Shown here piece after piece: positions 60,101 through 64,000 of a stretch of DNA of 64,000 nt. The notes beneath the pieces were generated by a model, which had not been told where the DNA came from, searched no databases, and saw nothing but the letters and a program-made list of their open reading frames with translations. The first letter of the stretch is position 1. Every line of letters begins with the position of its first letter. Both the position numbers and the translations under genes were made by a program. This DNA comes from Ulva prolifera. Taxonomy: Eukaryota; Chlorophyta; Ulvophyceae; Ulvales; Ulvaceae. The DNA is taken from positions 5,416,538 through 5,480,537 of the forward strand of contig CM041203.1 in the NCBI GenBank assembly GCA_023078555.1. Reading direction: 5' to 3'.

Positions 60101-60671
60101 CCTGCCCATCACATCCACCCCGGAGCCTGAGTGCGGATACAGATATCCAGAGTATGTGAGCAGCAGTATACGTAATGACTTACTGTCAAAACTGAGACCG
60201 GTTGTCATTGGATGAGCTGCAGCGATCATTCCACTGTGTGCGTTTCCATGCAACGATTAGGCTCAGCTAGGTAGGCTCCTGGGCTCTGTTACAACTGTGT
60301 GACGTGTACAGCATTATAAATATCAAATTGTTGGACTGGTCAGTCCTCATGACGTGCGTCAGGTAATTTCGGCGCATCAGCAACACATTGCATCTAAAAA
60401 TGCGCGGTACTCTGCAGCACAGTAGATATTTCTATATAGTGGCAGTTCCTGTGCTGGGAGAAGGCAGAGCAGAAGAGAAGCCGGACACGTGCGTGCAGGC
60501 TTCTTGCAGCCAGGCTTTTCAACCGAGACGATGTTCCGCCGATCGGAGGACTGGACCAAGATCGCGGGGACAGTGAACGCCTACACGGTAAAGCTGCTAG
60601 CCTTCTGCACTACTGCCATGGCGGTTTTGTCGACTGTGGTGTGGAAGGGCGTCGCCATGGTCACCATGTAA
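57124..60671 (+). CDS. FAD-dependent monooxygenase, KMO-like, copy 6
   Basis: Exons: 57124-57695, 58288-58615, 58837-59258, 59653-60002, 60499-60671; 614 residues; phases 2, 0, 2, 1. The ATG at 57124 lies in CAGCATC, like the start of copy 5, and the leader (MSTHTPHPVISPARTA) is recognisably related. Motifs: VAVIGGGPGG, YGMRAVGGDVCAG, GADGARS, GDAAHSVSPNLGMG, and a C-terminal hydrophobic helix that ends in VAMVTM. Exons 3 to 5 are the most divergent of the array (for example ERLDGATNFNFHRN and DWTKIAGTVNAYTVKLLAF). By contrast, the first motif block is almost identical to the other copies at nucleotide level. This suggests an old paralogue with a converted exon 1, perhaps with a different substrate. 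Confidence 0.87.
57888..57921. repeat. 34-bp near-perfect palindrome
   Basis: Arms of 16 bases built on AGAGAGATAGATATAT around a CT centre, in intron 1 of copy 6. More GATA/CTAT-rich sequence follows. Confidence 0.93.
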
Positions 60672-61176
60672 ATTCCTGTCAGCTCAGCTAATTGACGGGC
60701 TGATGCCTCGCATGCAGTGCAATCCTTGCACCAAGACAGGGATTGAGACACTTGTACATACATCTGTTCGACATTACTTTACCTTGTGTGTTACATGTAC
60801 ATCCAAGTTGGCTATAGTATACGTAGCTACTAGTAGAGACCTCCATCAGCAGCCACAGCAACCACGTGTACAGGAGGCCGGATGTCTAAAGAGTCTACAG
60901 ATCTGTTGAGCGGTAGGGAGGATTGTAAGGTAGGGTTTTGCGCCATGATGGGACGTTCACATGTCACACTTGAACTTGCATGCCGGTTCCGTGCTGTCAA
61001 GCACGAAACTTTATGTTGTCATGACATCACAAAGCTTTACGTAAGTGTGCACCCTTCACAGCAACTTGCTAATTGAAAACGCGGGCAAGCGTACTACATC
61101 TATTAAAAGTTCGTTCAATTAACACCATATCGGGACATTTTATAGCAACTATCTCAATTTACAACAGATCCGACTC

Positions 61177-61213
61177 GGCATGTGCACTTGCCGGGTCGGC
61201 AAGTGCACATGCC
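61177..61213. repeat. Hairpin, 16-bp perfect arms, 5-nt loop
   Basis: GGCATGTGCACTTGCC, loop GGGTC, then the exact complement. Confidence 0.96.
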
Positions 61214-61477
61214 AGCTGGTCCCAGAATCCTACAGCTGCGAGCTCCTTGCTAGACACAACAAGAAGGCCACTGGTGGAACTTCTGTTGTTAAACTGCATG
61301 TACCGCAATGGTTCCCATGTGCGGGTTCAGGAGGTCTAACTTGACGAAGGCGAGTGGCGATGAGCTCCTCATGCTCGATAATGTGGCATAGGGGGCTTCG
61401 TCACAGTGGCCTGCAAGGCAATGCAAGGCCCGGCTGCCACTTGCCGGTCAATATCTCTGCGCCTAGGCGGCACATAA

Positions 61478-61512
61478 ACCTGTATCATAGGTATCATACC
61501 TATGATACAGGT
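61478..61512. repeat. Hairpin, 16-bp perfect arms, 3-nt loop
   Basis: ACCTGTATCATAGGTA, loop TCA, then the exact complement. Confidence 0.96.
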
Positions 61513-62126
61513 GCATCTGATATCTGTGCATTGCTCCGTCGGTGACGAATCTACGTGCATTGATACCGTGACGTATACCTGCCCGTCTACGAACTTGTAT
61601 TCCTGCATTGTTCTGCCTGCAGTAGCTGGTGCGGTCTCGCTACGCTGCGGTGTCGCATTCCGACCGTGGTGACCACGTACACGCTCTCAGCAGATCGGAT
61701 GTATGGTTTTCAAAGAGCCTGTCGCAGCTCCTCCCTTGATGGCCTGCGCATGCTGCAGATTCTCTACGTACAAGGTCGACGGAAGCCGGCCAAGACAGCG
61801 ACCGCAGCACGAAACCAAAGTCACAAAATCGCTGTATAGATCGAAGTGCTGCTGAACATATGCATGATTGCCTCCATGCGTACACTGCATGTTCTGGGCG
61901 GACGAACACTGCGTGTTGAGCTGTGATAACATACTGATATAAGCTTCATGAAGGGACTGCCGCATGTTTCAACGCAAACGCAAGCGCGGGCTCATTCTTA
62001 TAATATAATATAATATATTTCTAATTATATTGTTTCTTATAATTAGAAACATGCATGCATGCATGACCAGTATATATAACCGCTGCAGTATATAGGACCG
62101 CTGCAGCCCGAGAACTGCGGTTCCTG

Positions 62127-62513
62127 ATGACCACTCCACCCAACACATCACTCGACCAGCTCGCTGTCCTGCAATTTTTCCGCGGCCTGCAATCCTCCGA
62201 CGACACCTCAGCCATCGAAGACACGTATAACCGCGACACAGACTGGTCTAGCGACACCCTCGGCGACATGATCTTCCGCTGCCAAGGCATCGTGCCTCAC
62301 ACGGGCAGAGTGCTCGGTGGCGGACTCGCACGCGTACGGGACCCTGGCATCAGCCCGGCATCTTTGTCTGAGTTCTGTACCGAGATGAAGCGCCGCTGCA
62401 CAGCCCTCCAGGACTTCCCACCACCCAGCGAAGCCCCCATCTCCCTCTCCTCCACATATCGATGGATCGACGACGCGGCGCGCCACATCTTTGGCGCGCC
62501 GCCGCGCCGATGA
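62127..62513 (+). CDS. Upstream ORF of the GIY-YIG retroelement, unknown function
   Basis: A 128-codon frame from ATG at 62127 to TGA at 62511-62513. The product is hydrophilic and has no motif I recognise. Its stop codon overlaps the ATG of the next frame as ATGA (62510-62513), an arrangement that would allow termination-reinitiation. This tight link and the lack of introns suggest that both frames belong to one mobile element. Alternatively the two frames were once one, split by a frameshift; the downstream frame is open upstream of its ATG too. Confidence 0.55.
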   Translation: MTTPPNTSLDQLAVLQFFRGLQSSDDTSAIEDTYNRDTDWSSDTLGDMIFRCQGIVPHTGRVLGGGLARVRDPGISPASLSEFCTEMKRRCTALQDFPPPSEAPISLSSTYRWIDDAARHIFGAPPRR

Positions 62514-64000
62514 ACGCTAAGCGCGGATTTCTGCGGGGGTTCCGGTCCTCCCCCGCAGTCACCGCAGCGTTCATGACCTACGCTGAACGCAAGGACCAAC
62601 GCACACGCACAGTACGCGCAGCCCACAACGCAGCCGCAACTGAGCTATGGAGCTACATGATGGCCACGCCGTCGCAACAGTGGCTCCGCAGGCTGCGCAC
62701 CGTCCTCTCACCGTTCCCCCCGGAGTACACCGGCAGCGGGGTGTATACCCTCGTCAGCCCCTGCACCCGAAAATTCTACATCGGGAAGACCAACAACTTC
62801 CACAGGCGCCTTGGCGAACACCTCAGCGCGAGCTCGCGCAACACAACCCGCTCCACAGCACCAGTCCACCGGCTGATGCGGGGAGCAGGTGCGTCAGGAT
62901 TTGTGATGCTCCCCCTGGTGTACGCACACGCCGACGATGACATCGATGCGCTTGAACGCATCCTCATCCGCCGCCTCCAGCCATGCTTGAATGTTGTGCA
63001 CATGAGCCGCTGCCGTCGGAAACGCCCACGACGACAGACCAGACACGGCCTCGCCCTTCCACCCATCCGATTGCCAGCGATTTTCTGTGATGGCGCCCAC
63101 CTCTCCCATGATATTGTGCACCTGCTGCGTCTGCACAATTCCACTGCGCCGGTGCTCGTGACGTGCACTCCGGGCCACTGGCACCTCGTCAATCGCCGGA
63201 CGCTGCTCCGCGACTTCGGCCACTCCAGCATCACCATCTTCTCTACCTGCTCTGCAAGCACAGGCACCCTCCGCCGCCTCGCATCCCAGCTACACTCTAC
63301 GCGGCACGTATTCTTCCACACCGTCGCGGACTCCTCCCCACACAAGCTGCTGGCACTGTGGAAGCTTGCACTGCTCCTCCATCCAAACCACACGGACACT
63401 CAACTGTCCAAGCTCCCCCCCAGACACCTCATCAAGCTCCACACCATCCGGCCCACCCCTCCCGCAGGTCTATTCGCTAAGGACCGCATCCCACCACAGA
63501 TGTACGCACGAGCCACGCGCCGACTGCGAGCGCATATGCGCCAGCGATTCGGGTATGACCTTACCGCTATCAACTTGCAGCTCCCACCGTCCTGCTTCGT
63601 CCCACACCGCTTCCTCCGCCGCCTCATCCTCCGTGCGCTGCGAGCCGACGACATGCCTTTAGCACTCGCGCGACACCTGGCCATCACAGCCCGGATTCGC
63701 TACGCACGTGCAGCCCCATTGCAGCTGACCGCCAGACGCATCCGTGAGGACCTGGTTGATATGCACGCGCCCCCTGTCTGCTCGTGCATGCAACTCAACC
63801 TCCCTCGCGGCCCGCATGGACATGTCGCTTTCCGTGCATCCGACCCCAGCAATCCAGCCCCATCCTTTGCCCACTCAGCGAAGACTCGCCCGGAAATCAG
63901 CGTCGCCACAGCTACCCGCCGACTGCTTGCAGCACTAGGCACAACCATGCGTGCCCTCAGCATACGGTTTGCCTGGCCAGCCGGGCATGCTGCATGCTAC
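62510..64000 (+). CDS. N-terminal GIY-YIG endonuclease / CxC protein of a Penelope-like retroelement (Chlamys-type), runs off the window
   Basis: 497 codons without a stop, open at the right edge. A GIY-YIG nuclease domain lies near the N terminus: GVYTLVSPCTRKFYIG (residues 77-92), HRRLGEHL after it, and DIDALERILIRRLQPCLNV with the probable metal-binding Glu at about residue 149. About 275 residues later comes CSC (424-426) followed by HGH (436-438). Known family pattern: in Naiad and Chlamys Penelope-like elements an N-terminal GIY-YIG domain is linked to a reverse transcriptase by a segment with a characteristic CxC motif, and Chlamys occurs in green algae. The reverse transcriptase should therefore begin beyond 64000; it is not seen here. 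The long linker between nuclease and CxC is unexplained. Other GIY-YIG proteins (homing nucleases, UvrC-like, SLX1-like) do not show this layout. Confidence 0.72.
   Translation, partial: MNAKRGFLRGFRSSPAVTAAFMTYAERKDQRTRTVRAAHNAAATELWSYMMATPSQQWLRRLRTVLSPFPPEYTGSGVYTLVSPCTRKFYIGKTNNFHRRLGEHLSASSRNTTRSTAPVHRLMRGAGASGFVMLPLVYAHADDDIDALERILIRRLQPCLNVVHMSRCRRKRPRRQTRHGLALPPIRLPAIFCDGAHLSHDIVHLLRLHNSTAPVLVTCTPGHWHLVNRRTLLRDFGHSSITIFSTCSASTGTLRRLASQLHSTRHVFFHTVADSSPHKLLALWKLALLLHPNHTDTQLSKLPPRHLIKLHTIRPTPPAGLFAKDRIPPQMYARATRRLRAHMRQRFGYDLTAINLQLPPSCFVPHRFLRRLILRALRADDMPLALARHLAITARIRYARAAPLQLTARRIREDLVDMHAPPVCSCMQLNLPRGPHGHVAFRASDPSNPAPSFAHSAKTRPEISVATATRRLLAALGTTMRALSIRFAWPAGHAACY

Larger units (their letters stand above)
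60672..62126. other. Spacer between the monooxygenase array and the retroelement
   Basis: No gene recognised. It contains two long hairpins and, at about 62005-62065, an AT-rich run (repeated TAATA, a hairpin of 12-bp arms TTTCTAATTATA, and ATGCATGCATGCATG) just before the retroelement frames. Confidence 0.45.

Noticed and set aside
62510..64000. GIY-YIG protein as a homing endonuclease or UvrC/SLX1-type repair nuclease
   Set aside because: It is not inside an intron or intein, lacks UvrC and SLX1 companion domains in the visible part, and has the CxC motif expected of N-terminal-endonuclease Penelope-like elements.
1..64000. Bacterial or viral origin of the window
   Set aside because: Consistent GT-AG introns at conserved phases, low gene density and retroposons with target duplications indicate a eukaryotic nuclear genome.

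Overview
The window looks like nuclear DNA of a photosynthetic protist, most likely a green alga. Protein-coding exons are very GC-rich (runs of Ala, Gly, Arg and Pro), they are broken by short spliceosomal GT-AG introns, and they sit in a less GC-rich background full of short dispersed repeats, C/G homopolymers and GCATGC-type words. No operons, ribosome-binding sites or bacterial gene packing are seen. The lineage is an inference; a Penelope-type retroelement at the right edge resembling the green-lineage Chlamys group supports it.

Left part (1-22 kb): a minus-strand alpha/beta hydrolase of the ABHD11 type (about 1.28-2.3 kb), a plus-strand multi-exon coiled-coil gene that I can only model in part (3.8-6.7 kb), a plus-strand BTB-like gene (8.75-11.47 kb), then about 11 kb with only one weak exon candidate but many repeats.

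Centre and right (22.4-60.7 kb): six head-to-tail copies, all on the plus strand, of one five-exon gene encoding a FAD-dependent monooxygenase of the kynurenine 3-monooxygenase-like type. Intron positions and phases (2, 0, 2, 1) are the same in all six. Each intact protein carries a basic N-terminal extension, a GxGxxG dinucleotide fold, a GADG motif, a GDAAH motif and a C-terminal hydrophobic anchor. Copies 1, 3, 5 and 6 give complete reading frames of 620, 574, 620 and 614 codons. Copy 2 lacks an in-frame ATG in its first exon. Copy 4 is a pseudogene: it lost the nucleotide-binding loop and has frameshifts in exons 2 and 3. Blocks around the cofactor motifs are almost identical between copies that are otherwise quite different, which suggests gene conversion.

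Scattered through introns and spacers are two families of very short retroposons (called A and B here). Each has a constant 3' end, variable 5' truncation and 8-29 bp target-site duplications that can be read directly from the sequence. There is also an unusual set of perfect short palindromes, several arranged in adjacent pairs.

Right edge (62.1-64 kb): a 128-codon frame overlaps, by ATGA, a long frame that is still open at the window end. The long frame has an N-terminal GIY-YIG endonuclease domain and, about 330 residues later, a CxC motif. This is the domain order of the Naiad/Chlamys class of Penelope-like retroelements, with the reverse transcriptase expected just outside the window.
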